Of a DNA stretch of 7,612 nucleotides, positions 1 to 5,661 are shown in pieces. Source of the stretch: an uncultured Candidatus Saccharibacteria bacterium (GTDB lineage Bacteria > Patescibacteriota > Saccharimonadia > Saccharimonadales > Saccharimonadaceae); assembly GCA_948571325.1 (NCBI GenBank), contig CAOZKB010000046.1, forward strand, positions 1-7,612, in the 5' to 3' direction. Each line of letters starts with the position of its first letter. Positions within the stretch are counted from its first letter, which is position 1. Made by a program: the position numbers and the translations under genes. The notes under the pieces were generated by a model, which saw nothing but the letters and a program-made list of their open reading frames with translations, was not told where the DNA came from and did not search any database.

Positions 1-1270
<1,270 letters not shown>

Positions 1271-1274
1271 ATGC

Positions 1275-1340
1275 TCAGATCGTTGGGTTCGTGGGTGCAG
1301 GATTTATATCCAGCATTAATCAAGAATCATAACGATCTGA
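1275..1340 (+). repeat. Perfect 10-bp inverted repeat just after 23S (possible processing stem)
   Basis: The arm 'tcagatcgtt' (1275-1284) is the exact reverse complement of 'aacgatctga' (1331-1340). The 46-nt interior holds a smaller hairpin around 'ggat-ttat-atcc' (about 1308-1319). It begins within a few bases of the estimated 23S 3' end, the place where a precursor stem or RNase III-type cleavage site would be expected. The pairing is seen directly; the processing role is inference. There is no T-tract after it, so it is not a terminator. Confidence 0.6.
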
Positions 1341-1503
1341 AATGCTTAGCTAGCAATCGGTGTTCGAGAAAACGCCAATCTTAGAAAATTGGTTCGGGCA
1401 AGGCATAGCCGTTTAGTCCGTCAGACACTGAGTAAAGTTTTACAATTCATCCTTACTAGAAGTATGGACATCAATAAGCGAATTCCCATCCAAAAGGCAT
1501 AAG

Positions 1504-1529
1504 AAAAGTACAGGCTCTGCCTAACTTTT
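1504..1529 (+). repeat. Hairpin in the 23S-5S spacer
   Basis: Outer arms 'aaaagt' (1504-1509) and 'actttt' (1524-1529) pair. After a small asymmetric internal loop the inner arms 'aggc' (1512-1515) and 'gcct' (1519-1522) pair around a 3-nt loop. It is a modest structure, likely formed in the precursor RNA. The sequence after it is not a T-run, so a terminator is not supported. Confidence 0.4.
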
Positions 1530-1551
1530 CGAACAATTTTGTCTTTGGAGG

Positions 1552-1582
1552 TTGGACACTTTTCTTGCAGAAAAGGATCCAA
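1552..1582 (+). repeat. Extended hairpin immediately upstream of 5S rRNA
   Basis: The arms 'ttgga' (1552-1556) with 'tccaa' (1578-1582), and 'cttttc' (1559-1564) with 'gaaaag' (1570-1575), form an 11-bp stem interrupted by a 2x2 internal loop and closed by 'ttgca'. The 3' arm can alternatively pair with 'ctttgga' at 1543-1549 through 'tccaaag' at 1578-1584. It ends 13 nt before the predicted 5S start, so a role in 5S maturation is plausible but inferred. Confidence 0.5.
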
Positions 1583-1595
1583 AGCGAAGCGCCAT

Positions 1596-1705
1596 TTTGG
1601 TGCCCATAGCGCTGGGGAAATACCTGTTCCCATTCCGAACACAGAAGTCAAGCCCAGTAGCGGCGATTATACTGCCACAAGCGGGAAACTAGCAAGGTGC
1701 CAAAT
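1596..1705 (+). rRNA. rrf: 5S ribosomal RNA
   Basis: The ends form the expected terminal helix I: 'tttggtgcc' (1596-1604) pairs with 'ggtgccaaa' (1696-1704) over nine positions including two G-U wobbles. Between them is the 5S core block 'cctgttcccattccgaacac' (1623-1642) followed by 'agaagtcaagcccagtagcg', which matches the classic 'ccgaactcagaagtgaaacgc' region of bacterial 5S. The molecule is about 110 nt, slightly short against the usual 115-120. It lies downstream of 23S on the same strand and just before an intrinsic terminator, so it closes the rRNA operon. The ends are exact only to a base or two. Confidence 0.95.
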
Positions 1706-1716
1706 TATACGAATAG

Positions 1717-1746
1717 GCCACCCCAACGGGTGGCTTTTCGTCTTTT
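1717..1746 (+). terminator. Intrinsic terminator of the rRNA operon
   Basis: A perfect 7-bp GC-rich stem, 'gccaccc' (1717-1723) with 'gggtggc' (1728-1734), encloses the tetraloop 'caac' and is followed directly by the T-rich tract 'ttttcgtctttt' (1735-1746). It lies 12 nt after 5S, where the rRNA transcript should end. Confidence 0.92.
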
Positions 1747-1754
1747 CAGGCCCG

Positions 1755-1763
1755 TGTTATACT
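1755..1763 (+). promoter_or_regulatory. Extended -10 promoter for the decayed GyrI/cupin gene
   Basis: The sequence 'tgttatact' is an extended -10 element (TGn followed by a 5/6 match to TATAAT). The -35 position would fall in the terminator T-tract and matches poorly. The predicted transcription start, about 7 nt after the hexamer, is near 1770. That is almost exactly where the GyrI-like reading frame begins, matching the leaderless layout of genes further right. Confidence 0.5.
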
Positions 1764-1765
1764 AA

Positions 1766-2218
1766 GAATTCGATTACAAAAAAGAATATAAAGGGTTCTA
1801 TCTTCCAAAGCGTCAGCCTGTCATCGTAGATATTCCACCTATGAATTATCTTGCAGTACGCGGTCATGGCGACGCTCTCAATGTTTTTCTATCGGACAAG
1901 ACTAGGGATGAGTTGAAAGTAATGATGGCGGAAACGCCCGAGAACTCGCTTTACTGCGATGGCATTGAGCATTATGGTATTACCTACAAATATCCGAACG
2001 GTAGTCAAATTCTGCTTCGTATCACCGGCGAAGGCTGGTATCAAGAAGAAGGCAAACTGGCGCAGAGCTTGAAGCCGGGCGTTGTAGTATCTATTCCGGC
2101 CAACGTCAAACACTGGCATGGCGCAAAGAAAGACTCTTGATTTAGCCACGTTGCTTTCAAAGCTCTTGACACTGAATGGTACAAACCAGTAAGTAATGAA
2201 GAATATAATGTGCTATAA
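1766..2218 (+). pseudogene. Decayed GyrI-like/cupin chimeric gene with in-frame TGA
   Basis: An ATG-started frame runs 1841-2140 (99 aa), but recognisable coding sequence extends both ways. Upstream, in frame from 1766, the translation FDYKKEYKGFYLPKRQP continues into IPPMNYLAVRGHGD; this resembles the N-terminus of GyrI-like small-molecule-binding proteins. There is no ATG, GTG or TTG before 1841, and TAA lies at 1763-1765. The remainder is the end of a small single-domain cupin: ILLRITGEGWYQEEG, then PANVKHWHGAKKDS. TGA (2138-2140) falls where relatives have Trp, and the frame continues FSHVAFKALDTEWYKPVSNE to TAA at 2216-2218, matching the expected cupin tail. The first cupin metal motif (normally WHxHP) reads TYKYP, so both His are replaced. 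Neither domain is complete. Missing start, premature stop and lost ligands argue for a remnant. A short expressed protein from 1841 is possible but has no Shine-Dalgarno. Confidence 0.7.
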
Positions 2219-2219
2219 T
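2211..2219 (+). promoter_or_regulatory. Extended -10 promoter of the PNPOx-like gene
   Basis: The sequence 'tgctataat' is a perfect extended -10 (TGn plus TATAAT). A second TATAAT sits at 2204-2209. The expected transcription start is near 2226, giving a leader of about 22 nt that holds the Shine-Dalgarno. The element overlaps the TAA ending the cupin remnant. A perfect TTGACA at 2166-2171 is too far upstream (42 nt) to serve as its -35. Confidence 0.65.
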
Positions 2220-2236
2220 TAATATATTATTAACTC

Positions 2237-2242
2237 GGAGGA
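2237..2242 (+). promoter_or_regulatory. Shine-Dalgarno for the PNPOx-like gene
   Basis: GGAGGA lies 5 nt before the ATG at 2248 and fixes that start. Only this gene and the NUDIX gene in the window have a strong Shine-Dalgarno. Confidence 0.85.
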
Positions 2243-2247
2243 CCCCC

Positions 2248-2661
2248 ATGGAAGAAACCGCAAAAATCGTTGGTAGTTTAATTGATAAACAAGATGTTTG
2301 TTTTTTAAGTTTTGTTGATGATGAAGGTTTTCCGAGTACGCGTGCGATGTTGAATCCACGCAAACGCCAAGGTCTACAAGAATTTTATCTCACTACTAAC
2401 ACCGCCTCCAAAAAAGTTCAAGCATTAAAGGCCAATCCTAAAGCCTGCCTCTACTTTTACGATCGTCCGACTTACCGTGGTGTGGTCTTCAAGGGCACTG
2501 TGGAGGTATTGCACGACCAAAATATTAAAAACGAAATTTGGCGCGATATGGATACTATCTTCTATGAGAGTAATGCCGATCCGGATTTTTGCGTGCTCAA
2601 GTTTACTGCTCAGTCTGCTCGTTATTATAATAATTACCAATCAGTTGATTTTGAAGTATAA
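2248..2661 (+). CDS. Pyridoxamine 5'-phosphate oxidase-family (PNPOx-like) flavin-binding protein
   Basis: A 137-aa protein of the PNPOx-like split-barrel superfamily, close to the 'general stress protein 26' type, which usually binds FMN or a related flavin as a dimer. Family-type segments in order: CFLSFVDDEGFPSTRAM (about 18-34), where the Ser-Thr-Arg lies in the cofactor-binding strand; FYLTTNTASKKVQAL (46-60), the typical strand with a Lys that contacts phosphate; ACLYFYD (66-72); YRGVVFKGTVEVL (76-88), the barrel strand; and the tail CVLKFTAQSARYYNN (115-129). Length is normal for this subfamily. The substrate is not predictable; true pyridoxamine oxidation is unlikely because these short homologues lack the longer PdxH architecture. 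The start is set by GGAGGA at 2237-2242. The stop precedes the next ATG by one base, so the two genes form a translationally coupled pair. Cytoplasmic. Confidence 0.88.
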   Translation: MEETAKIVGSLIDKQDVCFLSFVDDEGFPSTRAMLNPRKRQGLQEFYLTTNTASKKVQALKANPKACLYFYDRPTYRGVVFKGTVEVLHDQNIKNEIWRDMDTIFYESNADPDFCVLKFTAQSARYYNNYQSVDFEV

Positions 2662-2662
2662 A

Positions 2663-3034
2663 ATGAAGATTTATATTGCCCACTCGCGCGAATTTGATTA
2701 CGAAAAAGAGCTTTATTGGCCAATTCGCGCATCGAAGAAATTACCGCAAGTCGATATTATTTTACCGCACGAGCCAGGTTACGATAACCGGCAGGATCGT
2801 GATTTTTATCGCCATCTTGATTTAATAATTGCTGAAGTGAGCTACTCAGCTACTGGCTTAGGTATTGAACTGGGCTGGGCAGCAGATGATCATACTCCAA
2901 TCGTTTGCATTTATCAAGAGGGGCGTAAATATTCCAGTTCACTCCATGCTATTACGGATCAATTTTATGAATATGCTAGTAATGAAGAATTGCAAGCCAC
3001 TATTGAGCGCATCATTGTGAAAAATCAGTATTAA
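2663..3034 (+). CDS. Nucleoside 2-deoxyribosyltransferase-like protein
   Basis: A 123-aa protein resembling the nucleoside 2-deoxyribosyltransferase superfamily, which cleaves or exchanges the base of (deoxy)nucleosides or nucleotides using a catalytic Glu. Visible features: the N-terminal strand and loop MKIYIAHSREFDYE (1-14); ILPHE (33-37); DLIIAEVSYSATGLGIELGW (53-72), where Asp53 and Glu58 sit at the end of the second strand and Glu69 is in the position of the family's conserved glutamate; and PIVCIY (79-84). The ATG at 2663 was chosen because homology begins with MKIYIAHS. A longer frame open from 2477 lies inside the preceding gene and reads as noise. It has no Shine-Dalgarno of its own and starts one base after the PNPOx-like stop, so translation is probably coupled. 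The exact reaction is unknown; nucleotide salvage or cleanup is an inference. Confidence 0.82.
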   Translation: MKIYIAHSREFDYEKELYWPIRASKKLPQVDIILPHEPGYDNRQDRDFYRHLDLIIAEVSYSATGLGIELGWAADDHTPIVCIYQEGRKYSSSLHAITDQFYEYASNEELQATIERIIVKNQY

Positions 3035-3043
3035 TGATATACT
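3015..3043 (+). promoter_or_regulatory. Promoter of the NUDIX gene
   Basis: An extended -10, 'tgatatact' (3035-3043, hexamer 3038-3043), has a -35-like TTGTGA (3015-3020, 4/6 match) at 17-nt spacing. The expected start near 3050 gives a leader of about 43 nt carrying a strong Shine-Dalgarno. The -35 lies within the end of the upstream coding sequence. Confidence 0.6.
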
Positions 3044-3078
3044 AGAAAAGTAGCAATTAGGAGCATGATTCATTTTTT

Positions 3079-3085
3079 GGAGGAG
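3079..3085 (+). promoter_or_regulatory. Shine-Dalgarno for the NUDIX gene
   Basis: GGAGGAG lies 7 nt before the ATG at 3093, an ideal spacing that fixes the start. Confidence 0.9.
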
Positions 3086-3092
3086 AAAAAAG

Positions 3093-3569
3093 ATGAAAGC
3101 ACGTTATCAAGTCAAAACCGTTGTATTTTTGTGTATTTTTCGGGAGATAGAAGGCTGCCACCAGGTTCTATTACAGCTTCGTCAGAACACTGGATATATG
3201 GATGGCAAATATGATTTTGCAGTGAGCGGACACGTCGAATCTGGAGAGTCAATGCTACAAGCCATCATTCGTGAAACAAAGGAAGAAGCAGATCTCATAA
3301 TTAATCCAGAAAAATGCATTTTTCTGACTTTTGTTGATGATACTTATGAACGATACCACAAAGGCTTTTTCGGAGTGCGAGAATACGAAGGAGTACCAAA
3401 AGTCATGGAGCCAGATAAATGTGCTGGGTACATTTGGGCAGATCTTAACAATCTGCCCAAAAACATCATACCGTACTTGCCAAAAGTTTTGCGGAATATT
3501 TCTTTAAAAATACCATATGATGATGAAAAATTCTCCTTACAACAGCATATAACTAACTGTAGCTACTAA
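3093..3569 (+). CDS. NUDIX hydrolase
   Basis: A 158-aa NUDIX-fold hydrolase, a class that cleaves nucleoside diphosphates linked to another moiety X, using divalent metal held by the Nudix helix. The Nudix box GX5EX7REUXEEXGU is seen at residues 46-68: Gly46, Glu52, Arg60, Glu61, Glu64 and Glu65 are all present. The usual Gly two residues after the last Glu is Asp67 (EEADL), and the hydrophobic U after RE is Thr62, so the box is slightly atypical but metal-binding residues are intact. The segment LLQLRQNTGYMDGKYDFAVS (26-45) matches MutT-like subgroups acting on small nucleotides. The C-terminal part contains MEPDKCAGYIWADLNNLP (105-122), the common 'E..W..L..LP' region. It has its own promoter, Shine-Dalgarno and terminator, so it is a monocistronic unit. 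The substrate (oxidised dNTP, other NTP or nucleotide sugar) cannot be assigned. Confidence 0.93.
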   Translation: MKARYQVKTVVFLCIFREIEGCHQVLLQLRQNTGYMDGKYDFAVSGHVESGESMLQAIIRETKEEADLIINPEKCIFLTFVDDTYERYHKGFFGVREYEGVPKVMEPDKCAGYIWADLNNLPKNIIPYLPKVLRNISLKIPYDDEKFSLQQHITNCSY

Positions 3570-3575
3570 TGTGCT

Positions 3576-3606
3576 AAATCCCCCCTGTTTCCCAGGAGGG
3601 ATTTTT
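3576..3606 (+). terminator. Intrinsic terminator after the NUDIX gene
   Basis: The arms 'aaatcccccctg' (3576-3587) and 'caggagggattt' (3593-3604) form a 12-position stem with a single C-A mismatch (3583/3597) around a 5-nt loop, followed by a T-run ending at 3606. It begins 6 nt after the NUDIX stop. Confidence 0.92.
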
Positions 3607-3629
3607 CACTAACAATTTTGTAGTCTCTG

Positions 3630-3658
3630 TTATCAATTCGCCTGTATCTTGCTATAAT
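3630..3658 (+). promoter_or_regulatory. Promoter of uvrC (near-leaderless)
   Basis: A -35-like TTATCA (3630-3635, 4/6 match) stands 17 nt before TATAAT (3653-3658), which is extended by TGC (3650-3652). The expected transcription start is near 3665, only about 5 nt before the uvrC ATG at 3670. No Shine-Dalgarno fits in between. Confidence 0.75.
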
Positions 3659-3669
3659 AATTATTAACT

Positions 3670-4986
3670 ATGACAGAGCCAATAGCCTTTCCTCATCTCG
3701 ACCCCTCCGTTACTCCCGCAATGCGTGAGCAGCTTTTGCAAAAGCTTAAAACTTTACCAGCTTCTCCGGGCGTTTATTTTCATAAAGATGCTAATGGTGA
3801 AATAATTTATGTTGGCAAAGCCGCTGTGCTTAAGAACCGTGTACGTCAATATTTTCACAAAAGTCCCAAGGATCCTAAAACCGAGGCGCTGGTAGCAGAA
3901 ATTGCCGATACTGATTGGATTGTGGTGGATACCGAAATGGACGCTCTCTTTCTCGAGTCAGAAATGATTAAGCGCTACATGCCGAAGTGGAATATTCTGT
4001 TACGCGACGATAAAACCGTTAGCTACGTGCGTATTGATATGAAATCTGAAGTTCCATATGTCAGTTTTACCCGTACCCCACAAGATGATAAAGCTACTTA
4101 TGTTGGTCCGTTCTACGGCAAACTTTCTGTTAGTAAGGCCCTGCGTATTTTACGTAAAGTTTTTCCATATTATGATAAACCTTACGATGGCAAAAAAACT
4201 CTCAATACGGATTTAGGTCTCACTCCGGGTATTGAAATTGGTAAAACTACGCCTCAGGCCTACAAGAAAAATCTCCGTAAATTAATCCTATATCTTGAAG
4301 GCGGTCGCCATAAGCTACTCAATGATCTAGAAAAACAAATGAAGGCTGCAGCCAAAGCCGAGAATTTTGAAGAAGCTGCCGAGCTGCGCGGCCAACTTTT
4401 TGGCCTCAAGGAATTGCAGAAAAAAATCGTCTTTTCCGACAAAGAATTTCTCGATATCTCTTCTGACCAGGCTTTGACCGACTTACAAATGATGCTACGT
4501 TTACCTAATCCGCCCAAACGCATCGAGGGCTATGATATTTCTCATCAATCTGGCACGAACGTTGTGGGTTCGATGGTAGTGTTTAGTAATGGCGCTTCAG
4601 ACCGTTCAGAGTATCGTAAGTTTAAATTACGCCATCAGCGCAACGACGATACGGCGAATCTGCGCGAAGTTATCGAGCGCCGCCTTAAACATCCTGAGTG
4701 GACTTTTCCAGATTTGGTGATTTTGGATGGTGGTATTAACCAGGTTAATGCTGTTAAGGATTTGCTTGATGCCCATCAAATTCCAGTCATTGGTCGTGAC
4801 AAATCTGGCGACCATACGCGCAATGCGGCGGTCGACATTATTGTTCCGCAGGCGGAACAATATAAAAACCTGCAACTGCTTCCTAATTCTCATATTGCCA
4901 AACTCATCGCTCGTATTGACGACGAAGCGCACCGTTTTGCCATTACGTATCATACTTTGCTCAAACGTAAAAATATGCTAAAATAA
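3670..4986 (+). CDS. uvrC: Excinuclease ABC subunit C, compact form lacking the C-terminal HhH domain
   Basis: UvrC makes both incisions around bulky DNA lesions after UvrA2-UvrB recognition, in the cytoplasm. Domains in order: an N-terminal GIY-YIG nuclease (about 29-115) for the 3' incision, with Tyr36 (SPGVYF), Tyr47 (IYVGKA), Arg57, Glu96 and Asn108 in catalytic or family positions; a UVR motif (about 215-250, KAENFEEAAELRGQL) that contacts UvrB; and the RNase H-like nuclease (about 284-435) for the 5' incision, with Asp289 (EGYDISHQSG), Asp353 (VILDGGINQ) and His421 (DEAHRFAITYH). At 438 aa it is far shorter than the usual ~600. The roughly 100-residue segment between UVR and RNase H is almost absent, and the protein stops right after the RNase H-like domain, so the tandem helix-hairpin-helix domain is missing. 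No HhH sequence follows in any frame, so this is not a recent frameshift. The ATG is set by the promoter about 12 nt upstream and by homology. Confidence 0.93.
   Translation: MTEPIAFPHLDPSVTPAMREQLLQKLKTLPASPGVYFHKDANGEIIYVGKAAVLKNRVRQYFHKSPKDPKTEALVAEIADTDWIVVDTEMDALFLESEMIKRYMPKWNILLRDDKTVSYVRIDMKSEVPYVSFTRTPQDDKATYVGPFYGKLSVSKALRILRKVFPYYDKPYDGKKTLNTDLGLTPGIEIGKTTPQAYKKNLRKLILYLEGGRHKLLNDLEKQMKAAAKAENFEEAAELRGQLFGLKELQKKIVFSDKEFLDISSDQALTDLQMMLRLPNPPKRIEGYDISHQSGTNVVGSMVVFSNGASDRSEYRKFKLRHQRNDDTANLREVIERRLKHPEWTFPDLVILDGGINQVNAVKDLLDAHQIPVIGRDKSGDHTRNAAVDIIVPQAEQYKNLQLLPNSHIAKLIARIDDEAHRFAITYHTLLKRKNMLK
4976..4984 (+). promoter_or_regulatory. Extended -10 promoter for the holin-like gene inside the uvrC end
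   Basis: The sequence 'tgctaaaat' (TGn plus a 5/6 match to TATAAT) overlaps the last codons of uvrC. Its predicted start, 7 nt after the hexamer, is 4991, exactly the A of the downstream ATG. The -35 region (TTGCTC near 4957-4962) is weak. With only 4 nt between the genes and no Shine-Dalgarno, this suggests a leaderless transcript in addition to possible read-through from uvrC. Confidence 0.5.
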
Positions 4987-4990
4987 CTCT

Positions 4991-5359
4991 ATGATTAAGT
5001 CGCAAATCTTCGGTTTTATTCTGCGCTGGATTATTTCGAGCCTTGGTATGTATTTATGTATTACTTGGTTTGGTGCGATTACTGAATTACCGGACGTGTC
5101 ACAATTTACGGGTGTCACGCTTTTTATCGTGGCTGGATTAATTTTCTCGCTCCTCAATTCAATCATCAAACCAATTATTAAACTTTTTGCTCTCCCTCTC
5201 GCGATTTTAACCATGGGCATCTCCACGGTAATTATTAACACTGCAATGGTTGCTCTGACTGTCCACTTACTACCTGGTGTTAGTATGGAGCTCTGGGGAA
5301 TGGTTATCTCTAGTGTGATCATGAGCTTTATGAATGGTATTATTAATGCCCTAATTTAG
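4991..5359 (+). CDS. Phage holin family 4_2 / YvlD-like small membrane protein
   Basis: A 122-aa very hydrophobic protein with about four membrane segments (roughly 7-30, 42-58, 67-93, 100-118). The central block SLLNSIIKPIIKLFALPLAI (53-72), followed by LTMGISTVIINTAMVALTV and a Leu-Pro-Gly turn (94-96), matches the 'mycobacterial four-TM phage holin' family (Pfam Phage_holin_4_2), which includes B. subtilis YvlD. Despite the name these are widespread chromosomal inner-membrane proteins of uncertain function. No other phage gene is nearby, so a lysis role is not implied. Length is normal for the family. The ATG is 4 nt after the uvrC stop, with a -10 box ideally placed for a leaderless start. 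Confidence 0.82.
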   Translation: MIKSQIFGFILRWIISSLGMYLCITWFGAITELPDVSQFTGVTLFIVAGLIFSLLNSIIKPIIKLFALPLAILTMGISTVIINTAMVALTVHLLPGVSMELWGMVISSVIMSFMNGIINALI

Positions 5360-5368
5360 CTCAGCTAC

Positions 5369-5397
5369 TTGTTTTTCTATACTACTTGGCGTATAAT
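5369..5397 (+). promoter_or_regulatory. Promoter of secG (leaderless)
   Basis: A perfect TATAAT (5392-5397) has a weak -35-like TTGTTT (5369-5374) at 17-nt spacing. The predicted transcription start is 5404, the A of the secG ATG. There is no Shine-Dalgarno in the 6 nt between the -10 and the ATG. Confidence 0.7.
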
Positions 5398-5403
5398 AAG
5401 GAT

Positions 5404-5631
5404 ATGGAATTGGGAACGTTACTTCAGAGTATTATCTTCGTCTCCGCTATTTTGACGATTCTATTAATTTTATTGCAACAGCGTGGCGCCTCGCTTGGCG
5501 CTGGCTTTGGTAGTTCCGGAGAGTTATATACTACACGCCGCGGCTTAGAACGTTCGCTGTTTAATGCCACGGTAATTTTTGCCCTAATCTTCGTTTTATC
5601 GATTTTGTGTCTATTGTTAATTCCAGCGTAG
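5404..5631 (+). CDS. secG: Preprotein translocase subunit SecG
   Basis: SecG is the small subunit of the SecYEG protein-conducting channel in the cytoplasmic membrane and assists SecA-driven export. The 75-aa protein has the typical layout: a first membrane helix (about 6-24), a glycine-rich cytoplasmic loop QQRGASLGAGFGSSGELYTT (25-44) matching the family signature of a polar stretch, then Gly-Leu-Gly-like and Phe-Gly-Ser-Ser elements, then RRGLER (45-50), and a second membrane helix (about 52-73). Length is normal. ATG at 5404 is preferred over the in-frame TTG at 5386, because homology begins there and the TATAAT at 5392-5397 would otherwise lie inside the coding region. It sits directly upstream of an exported binding protein, a plausible but not required link. 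Confidence 0.9.
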   Translation: MELGTLLQSIIFVSAILTILLILLQQRGASLGAGFGSSGELYTTRRGLERSLFNATVIFALIFVLSILCLLLIPA

Positions 5632-5647
5632 TAGCCTAAGGAACACA

Positions 5648-5653
5648 TATAAT
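5648..5653 (+). promoter_or_regulatory. -10 element of the solute-binding protein gene
   Basis: A perfect TATAAT lies 8 nt before the ATG at 5662. The predicted start near 5660 leaves a leader of about 2 nt. No good -35 was seen and there is no TGn extension, so confidence is lower than for the secG promoter. No Shine-Dalgarno is present. Confidence 0.55.
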
Positions 5654-5661
5654 ATAGAGTT

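Larger units (their letters stand above)
1271..1595 (+). other. Long 23S-5S intergenic spacer, no gene seen
   Basis: About 325 nt between the estimated 23S 3' end and the 5S 5' end. This is longer than the spacer of roughly 100 nt or less common in bacteria. No tRNA could be folded, no convincing coding frame is present, and no -10 element like those elsewhere in the window was seen. It is rich in inverted repeats: 1275-1284/1331-1340 (10 bp perfect), 1359-1364/1371-1376, 1375-1379/1388-1392, 1504-1509/1524-1529 enclosing 1512-1515/1519-1522, and 1552-1582. It is probably transcribed as part of the rRNA precursor and removed during processing; that role is inferred. Confidence 0.7.

Noticed and set aside
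1271..1595. A tRNA hidden in the 23S-5S spacer, suggested by 'gttcgag' and 'ggttcgggc'
   Set aside because: No T-stem, acceptor stem or anticodon arm can be paired around these strings.
1421..1829. Open frames across the spacer and 5S (1421-1651 -, 1539-1829 +)
   Set aside because: They overlap the 5S gene and the rRNA terminator, have no recognisable domain and no start signal.
2166..2171. A perfect TTGACA as the -35 of the PNPOx-like promoter
   Set aside because: It is 32-42 nt from the two TATAAT boxes, far outside the usual 15-19 nt, and lies in the cupin remnant's tail.
1841..2218. TGA recoded as Trp or Gly in this genome
   Set aside because: The intact genes contain only TGG for Trp and reach family-like length without internal TGA, so one TGA in an already damaged gene is better read as a nonsense mutation.
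2477..2662. A longer N-terminus for the deoxyribosyltransferase-like protein starting at 2477
   Set aside because: The extra 62 residues are out-of-frame PNPOx-like coding sequence; homology starts at the ATG at 2663.
4260..4953. Antisense open frames within uvrC (4260-4523 -, 4627-4953 -)
   Set aside because: They are shadows of a well-conserved sense gene and have no start signals.
4991..5359. Prophage lysis gene
   Set aside because: The holin family name is historical; there is no endolysin, integrase, att site or other phage gene here.
5386..5403. TTG start for secG at 5386
   Set aside because: It would put the TATAAT promoter box in the coding region, and SecG homology starts at the ATG at 5404.
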